A stretch of DNA of 46,354 bases from the NCBI RefSeq assembly GCF_000499385.1, contig NW_013655237.1:1-46354 (forward strand), given 5' to 3'. The notes beneath the pieces were generated by a model, which was not told where the DNA came from, made no database searches, and saw nothing but the letters and a program-made list of their open reading frames with translations. The stretch is from Eimeria necatrix (taxonomy: Eukaryota > Apicomplexa > Conoidasida > Eucoccidiorida > Eimeriidae). Positions 10,451 through 21,224 of this stretch are shown here, piece by piece. A program made the translations under genes and the position numbers. Numbering within the stretch: position 1 is the stretch's first letter; every line of letters begins with the position of its first letter.

Positions 10451-11599
10451 ATGACTCGTCTTGGTTTCATTTCTCTCTTTACTGTGTCGCTGCTCCTCCG
10501 GCAAAATGCAGTCAGAGCCCAACAGGACGCTAGCGGTACTTCTCCAAAAGCGAGTGAGGACCTTCTCGCACGTCGTTTGCATTAACTAATTTTAAATGGA
10601 GTCGTAATTGTGTGGTTGCATTCGTCTTCCCTCAAACTGTGTGTGGCGATTTTCCCAGCAACATTGGAATGCTTGGAAGCTATGAACGGGCTGAGGACGG
10701 CCGCAGGGCTCGCCGAATTTAAAGCTGCTTCGGATCCTGCGCAAGTTCTACCGAAATATGAGAAAACTGGCCAAAGGAGCGTTCAAATAAACGCAGAAAC
10801 ATTGTGGGGGGAAATATGCCCCAAAATTACAGCGGTAAATCGCAATCCCTGCGTTGCCGAAGTAGAGTTTCAGTGTTCTAGGTTGTTTCAGAGCCCGAAA
10901 TCATACAGGCACTCTGCACAAGCTTCTTCTCCTTCCTGTTGAGTGCAGACGGATTCCACGAGAGTTACTCAAGCTTCTAATCTGACTGGTACATTTGCGT
11001 ACTACCCTGTCGCGGACGACAAAAATGATTGCAACGCTGCAGTGGAATATTGGAAGGGCGGATTTTCCCTTTTCGATAATGAGATCCCCCCGAAATACGA
11101 AGGCACAAACCAGCCCACCGTGTACAGTGACAGAGCTGTTTCATTTGTCGCCCTCTACAACCCCAAGCCCGAACCCGTTGTCAGCTGCGTGCTCCTCCAA
11201 TGCCCTACGGCTTCCACTCCTGCCCCTGGTACCCCTGGTGTCCCTGGTTCTTCACGAAGACTCTCGGATAGCTCCACTACAGTCGACTCTATCATTTGTT
11301 TGACTAATCCCCCTGCTTTGACTAAAAGCGCAGCGCCATTCAAGTAAGAATTCGTTATAGACCACGCGTACACGACCCTCCTTGCTGCCTGGGCAGCCAA
11401 TGCATCCGTCTCAGATGCACTGTGGAATTGCGTCTCTTCAAATTTATTCGTTTAATCTGCTTTGTACTGTAATTGCTGCGAGGACGAATGGAATAAAATC
11501 GTTGAGGCGCTTTCTGGCAGCAAGGGCGGAGTTCCTCCCGTAGGCCCTTCTGTCGCTCTTCTTTCTGCGGCAACCATCTCCGCTTTTGCTCTTTTGTAG
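10451..11599 (+). CDS. Type 2 surface antigen (SAG family), with a defective exon 4 acceptor
   Basis: Exons are 10451-10553, 10659-10834 and 10949-11343, plus a fourth exon whose start is unclear. Exon 1 is a signal peptide (MTRLGFISLFTVSLLL) followed by AQQDAS. Exon 2 reads TTLECLEAMNGLRTAAGLAE and ends EICPKITA. Exon 3 has the type 2 motifs YYPVADDKNDC, EYWKGGFSLF, EPVVSC and SRRLS, with a collagen-like Pro/Gly linker (TPAPGTPGVPGSS). The six cysteines are present. The expected exon 4 (EDEWNKIVEALSG to AFALL, stop 11597-11599) is intact as an open frame, but the paralogues' TAG acceptor is replaced by TG at 11477-11478. The nearest AG (11481-11482) would shift the frame, stop at 11541-11543 and give a 244 aa protein without the GPI tail. 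With a TG acceptor it would be 264 aa. Family call is firm; functionality is uncertain. Confidence 0.82.
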
Positions 11600-13069
11600 G
11601 AGGCCTCCGGCATTTTAGGACAGTAGCAATGGCCAGCCCTTAAAGAATTTTATCTGAATGAAATTCGATTTTATTTATCTGGACGAAATCGTGGCTGACA
11701 GATGAGGTCGTTTCTAGAACGAGATTAAAACGCAGAAACACGATAACATATGAGCCCTCGCAGCAGAGGACCGTACATCGTGTGAGGCCGAACATTATCT
11801 TCTACTCGTGGAAGGTTTTATGCAGATCAGCATGAAACAATAACCGAATGATTGTTTTTTTACCTTGGAAAACCTTGAGCTTTTTGAAGCTTGTCTATCA
11901 GAACTGGATGAGCAAAAAGTCTAAGCACGAATATTGGACACCAAACAGTCACTTAACTATTTCAGCAGGGCTTGCGTACTTCACGCACCTACAGCATTGG
12001 CAAGGGGGTGGCGTACATGCCATTGCGAAGCTGATGGTGCAATTGCGGGCATTCGTTTGAAGGAAAACGATATCTGCTTCCCGCTAGAAACGGATAATTG
12101 AGGCATCAACTGTTTTTTAAGCTTGCTTCGACACTTCGAATACCAGTCAGGCATTTGCTGGTGAATCATTACACTGTAGAATGCCTTACTCGATAGTCCA
12201 TTTAAATTATAATCAGCCAGTAGCACGACGCAAGCGTTTAGACTAGCGCTCAGAAACACCGCTGTAGGAGGTAGAAACTGCATAGCCCGTTTCCTAATAC
12301 GCCCTCAACTTCTTGTGGTATCCTACGATGCCGAATGTTGAAGGTGAGTAACTTTCGCCTGTTCGGAGCGAGGAATGTGCTGGCTTAAAAAGCGTCCCTC
12401 TATACATAAAGACTCCTTTTAGTTACTGTGGTATCAGGCAACCGTATATAACGAGGTCGTCAGTACTGGTCAGTACTGGGTTATTGCGGACATGAATGTA
12501 TCGGAAAAGAAATAAAGAAGACAGACGGTATCTGGGTAGGTCTGGGAGTATAGCAAGCTACGAATGTGAATGGTTCGTTGCAACTGGATCTGTCAGCTTC
12601 AGATCCGCTAAGAGCAGGCAGCTGCAGCACTACAGCTTCCCTCTTTGGCAGTGATCGGTTAGTACGCTGAAACGCCCTGTCTTGTGATCCTTTCAGCCGC
12701 ATATATTCCAGTAGCCGGCCTGGACGACAGGCAAGAAGTGCCATGATATACCCACAAACTGTACGCCTGGTGTGGCACGGTGGGATGCCTCAATCACGGA
12801 GATACGGAAAAGTAAGGTGAACAACAAAAACTGCAACACCACAACGGCCACTGTTAACGGCAAACAGCTAATCACATTTCTCCACAGAATTTTGTCCAAA
12901 AAAATTACAAAACTTTCCATTACTGGGCTTCCTTGACCAATAAAGACACAGGCCAACAGAAACGTGCCATGACACAAGCGAGAAGTGAGCTGGCGTGAGG
13001 ACGTTCAACCTGACCAAACAAGCGGCCATGATTTACAACACCAGTACACCACCGACAATGCTGCACCCA
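11600..13069. other. Type 2 3' flank, copy 1
   Basis: No gene is supported. It is a diverged relative of 21225-22730 and 28144-29560 (for example the TTTTATGCAGATCAGCATGAAACAATAACCG region near 11817 matches 21415 and 28320, and the CAGTGATC...CTTTCAGCC...ATTCCAG stretch near 12651 matches 22245 and 29130). The later part is the inverted 3' flank of a minus-strand type 1 unit. Confidence 0.45.
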
Positions 13070-13241
13070 CAGAAAGATAGGCACAGCATCGGCAGTCGTC
13101 CCGAAGATACTTGGGAGTTGTTGGCATAAATACGTATGGAAAATAACGAAAATGTCAGAAAGATAGGCACAGCATCGGCAGTCATCCCGAAGATACTTGG
13201 GAGTGGTTGGCATAAATACGTATGGAGAGTAACGAAAATGT
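13070..13241. repeat. 86-bp tandem duplication
   Basis: Units 13070-13155 and 13156-13241 start CAGAAAGATAGGCACAGCAT and end AACGAAAATGT, differing at about four positions. It lies within the 3' flank of a lost minus-strand type 1 unit. Confidence 0.9.
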
Positions 13242-13786
13242 CACCTGCTGGTACATAGCATGCATCTCCAGCACCTGCTCCCGGCAACAATCTGCAGTGG
13301 CTACAAAAGGGTTTACCTTCTGCTTTTCCCGAGATAAACGATAAACACCGGAGGAATCAGTGACCTTAGCTTTCAGGTGGCTACCGTTGATTTTGCCAAG
13401 GATAGCATGATTAATTCCGAAAAGCGCTTCTGTGAAGCTGTTTTCTACCATTTATCCCTGGAAGTGCTGCGGCCCGAAATTTGTGATTACTGTGGGTGAC
13501 GCACTAACGCAGAACAACAGGACCTCTGAGGCATCCAGTGAAGATTTAGAAAGGCACAAATACATGTTTAGCGCGTCGATCCACATTAATCGATATCCTT
13601 TTCATTTGGCTTGAATGGTCTGGAATAAAACAAAGATGAAGAAATGGAGACAGATGCCAACGGGAAGCGTAAGCGCTCCAGCAGAGCCTATGGGATGTCC
13701 CCTTTCAGCCCATTCGCCGACAAGGGAATGACATTCACCAGTCCCCTTCGGAAATTTTCCCCGTAATCTTTTTTTCTAGCATTTTT
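13242..13786. other. Junction of inverted type 1 3' flank and a + strand type 1 5' flank
   Basis: 13242-~13400 reads as a minus-strand type 1 3' flank (GCATGCATCTCCAGCACCTG recurs inverted after other copies), and from ~13470 the + strand 5' flank begins (GACGCACTAACGCAGAACAAC resembles 17300). No SAG exon remains between them, so a minus-strand gene has been lost or deleted here. Confidence 0.45.
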
Positions 13787-14311
13787 ATGTTCAAAGATCC
13801 GTCTCGCCTTTATTCCACTCGCTATTGTGTCTGTGTTCTGTGGGCACAAGTTAGAAGGTGCCAACATCACCGGAACAGCACACGAGCATTTTACTCTTGT
13901 CTTTGCCTCATCTTGACGCAATACATTTTTTGCATATAAGCCTGGAGATTCCTCGCTGTCACATTTTTTGTATGTATTGGAACTCTTCTCAGAAACGTTT
14001 AGTTGCTAGGCGGAGATGAATGCGGCAGGGACTGCCGGGGGACTCGGCGAGTTTAAGGAGGAAACAGCTGAAATACAAGTACTGCCGAATCACGCTGGCA
14101 CTGGTAGAACACCGGCTGATTTGTGGGGGCAAATCAGCAAAAGCGTGGTGGGGGTAGGTGTCACGGGCACACTGTCATCGTGAGTTCTGGTGCACCTAGT
14201 CAATGGATGTCTTCCAGAGTAGGCGCATGCAGAAGCCAACTGGGTTTCAGTTGCCAGTTCGTCACTGGCCCTTGGGTTACTAATAACGCTTTTTACCCAC
14301 GGTCCTTTTTA
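13787..14311 (+). pseudogene. Type 1 SAG pseudogene (exon 3 deleted)
   Basis: Signal exon, exon 2 and the end of exon 4 are recognisable. The ancestral start codon position (AAAGATG in paralogues) reads AAAGATCC, so the start is lost; the ATG at 13787 is in another frame. The exon 1 donor GT is changed to AC. Exon 2 (13993-14153) begins ETFSC and then hits an in-frame TAG where paralogues have Leu, and is 6 bases shorter than usual. Exon 3 is missing altogether. About 14225-14311 matches the tail of exon 4 of the next gene (SLALGLVITLFAYGLF region). Non-functional. Confidence 0.88.
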
Positions 14312-15400
14312 AACTATAAGCATCAATACGAGGTGCAGGCAATGCATAGACGCGCTACATCCAACAAATGATCCAGGACACGAACCCAAGGGCATTCTTA
14401 CGATGTTTTCATCATTTGTTTTGAGGACTGCGGGAGTTGAACTTTTTCTCCAGCCCTACTGGAAGCGCAAGCCATGTGCAGCCAGGTGCCATTTTCGATG
14501 TACTCCCAACGCATTTTTGCTCATTAGCTTTCATTACCTTCCGTAGGACTGTCAGTTCTGTGGCTATTCCTAAGCGCGTGTAGGCTTAACGGTGATACAG
14601 TGGTGGTGTATACCGTGTATGTCTGTGTGAGCAGCTTGATGCTCCTCACACTAGGTCACTTTATATGTATCTCATCGCGAACTTTTGTATCCTTTTTGAA
14701 CAAGTTAATGCTTAAATTGAATTCATTGTGGACATTTTGAATACAATGCCATCGAGAAATGTAAGTAAAGTCTGACAGGCCGAGGCGCCATGATGCGCTT
14801 CTGACGTCTTTACAGGGGAGCAACTTGATCAATGGTTCTCTTGTCCCCGAAGTTATTCTAGCTTGTTTTGGTAAATGAATGAACGCGCATCTAAATGGGT
14901 TGCAGTGAACACTTGTTCATGCATGAATTTAAACTGCACGGTCTGCAACGTGTTGCTGACAAACATTCGTGCAGGGGTTACGGTGCTTCTTGCTCCCTCA
15001 TACGGCAGTTCAAAACAGAAAAAATGTTTATCAGGCCGGTGTACTGAAGATTAGCTCAAGAGAGAAGTTTTCTTTGCATTGGACATGCACCTGGCTGTGA
15101 AAATCTCGATGGGTGATGCGACAACTCCAACCAGGAGAACCTGAAAGGCAGATGCACCACCATACATAAAAATTCACGAGTAGGACTGCTACAAAAAGAT
15201 TATCTATATTTTGGTTTACTTGATTTATTGTAAAAAAGATGGGGGAAAAACGAAAGACCTCAACGACAACCACAACCACGCGAACCCTTCTCACAATGGT
15301 CCCCTTCACGGTCATTCCTAGAGAGTCAAGCAACGTTCTCTAACTACTATCAGAGCTTATTCGTCTGGTCTTTTTATTCTTGAATCTTATTTGACTGAAA
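14312..15400. other. Intergenic: type 1 3' flank then 5' flank
   Basis: No gene is supported. 14312-14860 closely resembles 16575-17080 after the next gene (CAATACGAGGTGCAGGC differs, but TCCAGGACACGAACCCAAGG and GCAGGAGTTGAACTTTTTC recur), so the pseudogene and the next gene arose as a pair by duplication. The 5' flank element recurs at ~15065-15120. Confidence 0.5.
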
Positions 15401-16574
15401 ATGCTCAAGATGCTTCGCGTCATTCGCATGTCAATCGTTTTTGCGTCGATGTTCTGTGGACAGACAGAAAGCGCTACCACAAGCGGAACGGCAGGTAAGC
15501 ATATTACTCCCGTCTCTTCCTTGATTTGAGAGAATCCTTTTGGTATGTCTGCCTGAAGTTAGTTTTTTTCACAATTTTTCTGTGTGTGTTGGAGTCTCCT
15601 CTCAGAAACGCTTAATTGCCTAGGTGAGATGAACGAGGCAAGAGTGGCAGCGGGATTGCCGAAGTTTGGGGAGGCAACTAAAGTAGGACAAATTCTGCCG
15701 GAACATTCTCCTTCAGGAAAAGACGTAGCAGCTTCTACTTTATGGGACCAAATATGCAAGAAAATAATGGGGGTAAGCAGCGCCACAAGCGCACTGCTGT
15801 CATTAGTTCTGGTGCACCTAGCTAATCAACAAACTACGGCGAATGCAGTAACATGTGCTATATTTGGGATTTCTTTCGTTCTTTTATGCGAAGGTTACTG
15901 GCGAAATAACTGAAATCCAAAAATTGAAGGGAATGCCCGCATACTACGCTGGCGAGAAGGACTGCAAAGCAGCAGTGCAGTACTGGAAAGACGGCTTTTC
16001 TCTCTTCAATAACAAGCTGCCTCCAACATACGTGGAGTTGGGCAACCCTGAAGTGTACAATGACAGGGGTATCTCCTTTGTCGCCCTCTATAACCCCAAG
16101 GCGAGCCCTGTGGCCAGCTGCGCCTTTGCCACCTGCACAACAACGGGCGCAGGTCCAGCTGCTGCTGCAGCACAGCCTAAAAGCCAGGGTGGCCACTCAG
16201 CAAGAAGGCTTCAAGCTGAATCCCAGACACTTACTGCCGTTATCTGCTTGACGAACCCGGAGGCCTTGACTCCTGGAGCAGCGCCATTCAAGTGGGAACA
16301 CACATTCCAGGGCCACGGCCTTACTGGCTGCATAAAAATCAAAGCACATTGATAACTTCGTACAAAAGTAGTTACTATGTGTGGCACTTGCTTTCACTAT
16401 GCTGAGTAATCAATATCTTGTTTCTGTGGCTGGATTTGCAGGGAGGATGAGTGGCAGAAGATCGTCCACGCTATAAAAGGCACTGAAAGTGGAAAAGGCA
16501 GTTGGGCTTCACAGGCCAGGCCGTCACTGGCCCTTGGGTTAGTAATAACCCTTTTCGCCTACGGTCTTTTTTGA
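15401..16574 (+). CDS. Type 1 GPI-anchored surface antigen (SAG family), gene 5
   Basis: Exons are 15401-15494, 15606-15772, 15894-16291 and 16442-16574. Two in-frame ATGs exist; the first, 15401, gives 263 aa, while 15410 (context AAGATGCTTCGC) aligns with the start of paralogues and gives 260 aa. Signal peptide MLRVIRMSIVFASMFCGQ. Exon 2 reads ETLNCLGEMNEARVAAGLP and ends KKIMG. Exon 3 opens VTGEITEIQKL and contains YYAGEKDC, YWKDGFSLFNNKLPP and six-cysteine motifs; the variable linker is alanine-rich (AGPAAAAAQPKSQGGHSA) before RRLQ. Exon 4 is long, with DEWQKIVHAIKG, the stretch TESGKGSWAS and a hydrophobic tail LGLVITLFAYGLF. In this gene the exon 3 donor is GTGGGA. It looks intact. Confidence 0.9.
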
Positions 16575-17569
16575 GCTGTCAGCACCAGTGCAGGATGCAG
16601 ACACTGGATAGATATGCTATACCCAACAAATAATCCAGGACGCGAAGCCAAGGGAATTCTTATCGTTTGTCTTGAAGACTGCAGGAGTTGAACTTTTTCC
16701 AGCCCCTGCAGAGGGTTGCCACGAGGAGATGCTGGGAGTGCACGCCATGTACAACCTGGTGTCATGTCGATATACTCCAAACGCATCATCGCCTAATAGT
16801 TTTTACTTACCTTCCGGTGATGCAGTGGTGGTATATACCATGCATGCCTCTATAGGCAGCTTAAGCCTCCCCACACAAGTTCACTTCGTTGGGGCGGGCT
16901 TGTAATTTGACACGCTTTTGTATCATTTTTGGTCAAGTAAGTGTTTGAATTGAACGCATTGTGGGCATTTTGAACCTAGTCTTGCTGAGAAATGCCGTGT
17001 TTTGGCGTTCTCACGCACTGAGGCTCCACAGTGTCTCCACGTGATTTGAAGCAAGAATGATTTAGTCCCCCAACTTATTATTACTTACCTAATTAAATCG
17101 GGGTTTGCTTCTAGAAATGTTGCAATGGACATATGTGCAGGCATAAATTCAAATCGCCTGTTGTGCGTGCTTTCCGCGGGCTTTTGCCCCAATAAATGCA
17201 TGCACACAAGCTGAACAAGCCAGTATAACGAAAAGCTTTCTAAGGGCAATTTTTTTTTCACATTGGGTATGTCCTGGGTGGCGTAGATCTCCGTCGGTGA
17301 CGCGGTGACGCAGAACAACAGAACATTCGAGTTACCTGTGTTATCACGAAAGGTGAAAATCACTGTTCAATGCGAAAACACAAATTAATCAATATGCTTT
17401 TCATTTGGCCTGAAGTAACGTGAAGGAGAAGATGGAGAAGACATACGCCAAGCCGATCGAACCCGGCCCACTGGACATGCCCTTCGCGCCAATTTGTCAA
17501 CAACAAAGCGGTACCCCCTCAAGAAACTTTTTTTCAAATCCTTTTTCTCTAGCATTTTTATGTTTAAAC
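16575..17569. other. Intergenic: type 1 3' flank then 5' flank
   Basis: No gene is supported. The first ~500 bases match 14312-14860. 17260-17420 carries the recurring 5' element (TTTTTTCACATTGGGTATG, GTAGATCTCC, GCAGAACAACAGAAC, TCACGAAAGGTGAAAATCAC). Confidence 0.5.
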
Positions 17570-18727
17570 ATGCCTGGTCTGGTTTTCATTCTCCTTCGCG
17601 TCGTTGCGTTTGTACATGGGGTACGTTGGGGACAAGAAGTCAGAAAGTGCCAGCACGACTGGCAACGGAGATAAGCATGCTACTCGCCTGTTGTCCCTGT
17701 TTTGAGTCGAGACCTTTTCATATTGAAACTGGCACTTTTTTTGCTCACGTCTTTTGTGTGCGCTCGGGCTTTTTTCCCAGGAACTTTTGATTGCTTAACT
17801 GTAATGAATGAGGCAAGCGCAGCTGGGCTTGCTGGATTTTTGAAGGCAGCTAAGGAAGGGCAGGTGATGCAGGTCAGTCTCCTCCAGGATGGCAGATAGC
17901 AGCTTCTGACTTATGGACTGGAATCTGCTAGAATGCAGTGGAAGTAAGCCGTATCGCAAGCGCACTGCCTTCGCAACTTCAGGAGCACTTAGCGAATCGA
18001 AATCTTGCAGGCTTTTGCGCATTCAGCAAAAGATGCCACGGTCGTGTTTTTTTCGATCCCGTTAGGCAAAGGAAGAAAACTCAATTGGAGAGAAATGGTA
18101 AAATATGTGGGAGCGCCTGCGTACTATGCCGGCGAGATGCAAGGCGGCAGTGCAGTACTGGAAAGGGCTTTTCTCCCTTCAATATGTAAATAAGCTAGCC
18201 CCAAAGCACACAGTGACGAGCAGCACTGATATGTATACGGACAGGGCCTTCTCCCTTGTTGCCCTTAATAACCCCACGGCGAAGTCTGCGGCCAGCTGCG
18301 TCCGTGTCACCTGCAGAACAACAGGCGCAAACGCACTTGCTGCCCAGTCCCTGTCTAGAAACCATGACAGATATTCATCGGCGATAATTCAAGATGAAGC
18401 CAAAATAACAACTGTTATCTGCTTGACGAACCCGGAAGCTCTGACCCTCTAGAGAAGCGCCATTCACGTGAGAACACGCCCCAGAAACATAGACTCGGCT
18501 GCATGCGGCCCAAACTGCATCGAAAGCTTGTCATAATCTGTGGGCTTCATAGGCAGAGCTTTCTCCCATCTAGCTAGGTGATCAATATCTTGTCCTGTTG
18601 CTGAATTCGCAGAATGGCAGAAGGTTGTTCACGCTAGTTAGTCCTGAAGAGAGCAACGAGGTTTCCGCAGCCAGACTGTCATCGGCGCTTGGCTGCATAG
18701 TGACAGTTTTTGCCGGTTTTCGGCAAG
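17570..18727 (+). pseudogene. Type 1 SAG pseudogene (full length, multiply broken)
   Basis: All four exons are recognisable. Exon 1 (from ATG 17570, MPGLVFILLRVVAFV) has a frameshift after the hydrophobic core and its donor GT has become AT (GGAGATAAGC). Exon 2 (from ~17782) reads GTFDCLTVMNEASAAGLAGF, then loses frame and meets TAG. Exon 3 keeps AYYAGE and most of the domain in shifted pieces, but the KDC cysteine region is frameshifted, the RRLQ site reads RYSSAIIQ and a TAG follows ALTL just before the usual PFK. Exon 4 starts without the usual GGAAGAT and has an internal TAG. Clearly non-functional; all pieces remain in order, unlike the exon-deleted relics. Confidence 0.9.
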
Positions 18728-20090
18728 CTGTTCGTTTCTGTGCAGGATGGGGGTACTGGACAGAGACTCCACTGCCCGTCTTGTCGAATACTTAATTGAG
18801 CATGCGAGGCCGGGAGGCTTGTTGCGGTGCTTTCTTGTTTGTATTCAAGCGTGTGGAAGATGAAGGGAAATCGCCTACAGAGATTTGCCACAAGCAGGTA
18901 GTGGAGATGCACGCTGTGTGCTGTCAGGTGCCACTATCGATATTATCCAAACGTATTTATGCTTACTACTCCTTATTGCCTTCCAAATGGCTGTACCTGT
19001 TCGATAGTGTCTTGCCATGTCCGAGTGGGCCAGGTGCAGTAGGCAGTTTCTCGCCAAAGTCTGGCTATTTTGTTTGCTCAGGACGCATACTGTTGTTGAG
19101 TTGGCAGTTACTTCCGTCATTTTGGATGTAGCAAAGGCCCATGACAACACCTACACCGAACTATTGACGTATACCGGCCTGTTGCGTTCATCGACCGTGG
19201 AGGTGGAGCGTCCTCCGCGCTTACACTTGTGCCCACAAATAACAGGGAAGCCAAAAATTTAATCTGACAGAGAAGAAGAAGAACGCTAGTTGTGGGGGTA
19301 ACGATCGTGGCGCTTCCCGGCTTCTGCACATGAGGCACGGCCGTAGGAAGGCAAGGGATGCCGGCTGCCTTCTTGAGTTTAGTGTTTTTCAATGAAGAGC
19401 GCAGAAGGCTTTGCATCCCTATAAGGCCTCAGCACGCCGTGGCAACTGGCAAGCGAATGCGTTTGCAAGCAATCTGCGGTCAAAAAAACGCTTATCTTTC
19501 CACTCAAGTACATGGCTGAGGTTATTTCTTTGTGAAAGACGAGGGAAGTGGACTTTTGCTGCAGTGTACGGTGTGTAGGGCCTCACTGAAACGCCAATGC
19601 GCTCTGCACGTTCTAGACGATGGCTTCTGTTACGTCTGGTGCCCGGCACACTTGAATACTTTGGAGCGCGGTGTCTCAGTCTGCCTTATCTGACGCAACA
19701 GCACAGTCATGGAGTAGTGCTCGTTGACTCTTTCTCCGACAAAGCCTCAGACATTGCAGTGCTACATAGATCCTCATGTGAACAGATATAGATCCTCATG
19801 CGAACCGTAGAGCAAAGAAACGGCAGGTTTTTGTCACAACCGCAACTTTTCAGTTACCTTATATAAATTATTACTTTTATTGTCAAATTCTTTTTGTTTT
19901 TCTGCCTCAAAATGCTGGCGAAATAATGCAAAGTAAGCCGAGCGCTCAGTCGCAAGCCGCAAGCACAACGCTCCCATCGACTGCCGCTATCAACCTCGCT
20001 CTCATTTGTCGAGATGATACGAACACTCCCCTTGCGACCTTGAAAATACTTCTTATGATTTTTCCAAACTGGTCGTATGTGTTGTTGAAA
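18728..20090. other. Type 1 3' flank, then type 2 upstream module copy 2 (shortened)
   Basis: 18728-19050 is the repeated type 1 3' flank. From ~19242 (ACAGGGAAGCCAAAAATTTA) the type 2 upstream module starts; it matches ~23991 onward but lacks roughly 1 kb present in the copies at 8844-10450 and 23991-25900. The last ~700 bases before the ATG match 25200-25900 closely, including ATAGATCCTCATG and CTTATAT-AATTATTACTTTTATTGTCAAATT. Confidence 0.55.
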
Positions 20091-21224
20091 ATGGCACACT
20101 TCACCTTTGTTTCCCTCATTTCGCTGTCACTGCTCGTCGGACAGGCCATAGCTCAACAAGATGCTGTCGCTAATCCAAAAGCAGGTGAGTTTCCTACCTG
20201 TCCCTGTTCTTATCTGATGATTAAAAATAGCGTCCCAATTCTGCCAGACCATTTGCGTATCTTGTGTGCATCCGAATTTCTCCAGAAAAGTTGGACTGTT
20301 TGGAAATGATGAACGCGCTTAGGACTGCTGCTGGACTTGATAAATTTAAAGATGCCTCGAAAGTCACACAAGTATTGCCAGCATATGGAAACGCTGCTCA
20401 AAGAGACGTGGAAGTGGCTGCTGAAACTCTGTGGAAAAACGAGATCTGCCCCAAAGTCACAGGGGTAAATCGCGTTCTCTGCACTGTTGAAATGGAGACT
20501 CACCTCAAGTGCTCTAGGGCCTCAGGGAGCCTCAAACTACACTGGCACTGAGTGCTCGTGTCTTCCCTTTCTCCTTTTGTGTACAGGCAGGGTCCTCAAC
20601 AACTGGCGAGGCTGCTAAATTAACTGGCACCTATGCTTACTACCCCGTTGCCGATGACAAAAAAGACTGCAACGCTGCAGTGGAATACTGGAAGGGCGGA
20701 TTCTCTCTCTTCAATAATGAGATTCCCCCCACATACGAAAGCGCCAATAATCCCTCTGTGTACAGTGACAGGGCTGTGTCTTTCGTTGCTTTGTACAACC
20801 CTCAACCCGAGCCTGTTGTTAGCTGCGTATTCCTCCAATGCCCGCCTCCGTCAGATACTACCCCTGGCGATGGACGCAGACTCTCGTCTGCCTCCACCAC
20901 AGTTGATGCCATCATTTGTCTGACGAATCCCGCTGCACTAAACGCAAGTGCGGCACCATTCAAGTAAGTTCTAATTACAGTAACCATCCAGATGGAAACG
21001 TCGGTGCTGCTTTGGAATAAATACATCCCTTTCGAGTTACACTGTATCGCTGTGAGTGTTCAAAACAGTGTTTGGTCATGTTCGCTTCATAATTTGTTTT
21101 TAGAGAGGACGAATGGAACAAAATTGTCCAGGCTATATCTGGCAACAGCGGCGGAGCTTCCTCTGTCGGCCCTTCAGTTGCCCTTGTTTCTGCGGTCGCC
21201 ATCTCCGCTTTCGCTCTTTTCTAG
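20091..21224 (+). CDS. Type 2 GPI-anchored surface antigen (SAG family), gene 6
   Basis: Best intact example of type 2, 256 aa. Exons are 20091-20184, 20286-20464, 20587-20963 and 21104-21224, all GT-AG. Signal peptide MAHFTFVSLISLSLLVGQAIA, probable cleavage before QQDA. Exon 2 reads EKLDCLEMMNALRTAAGL and ends NEICPKVTG. Exon 3 opens AGSSTTGEAAKL and has YYPVADDKKDC, EYWKGGFSLFNNEIPP, SDRAVSFVALYNPQPEPVVSC, LQCPPP, GRRLS and ICLTNPAAL, so six cysteines match type 1. Exon 4 (after a TTTTTAG acceptor) reads EDEWNKIVQAISG, then NSGGASS as likely GPI attachment region and a short hydrophobic end (ALVSAVAISAFALF). The linker before RRLS is shorter than in type 1. Shares its whole unit with the locus at 25901-28143. 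Confidence 0.92.

Noticed and set aside
15858..16196. 112-codon minus-strand frame antisense to exon 3 of gene 5
   Set aside because: Shadow of the SAG coding frame; antisense frames of this kind appear over other exon 3 copies as a by-product of codon composition.
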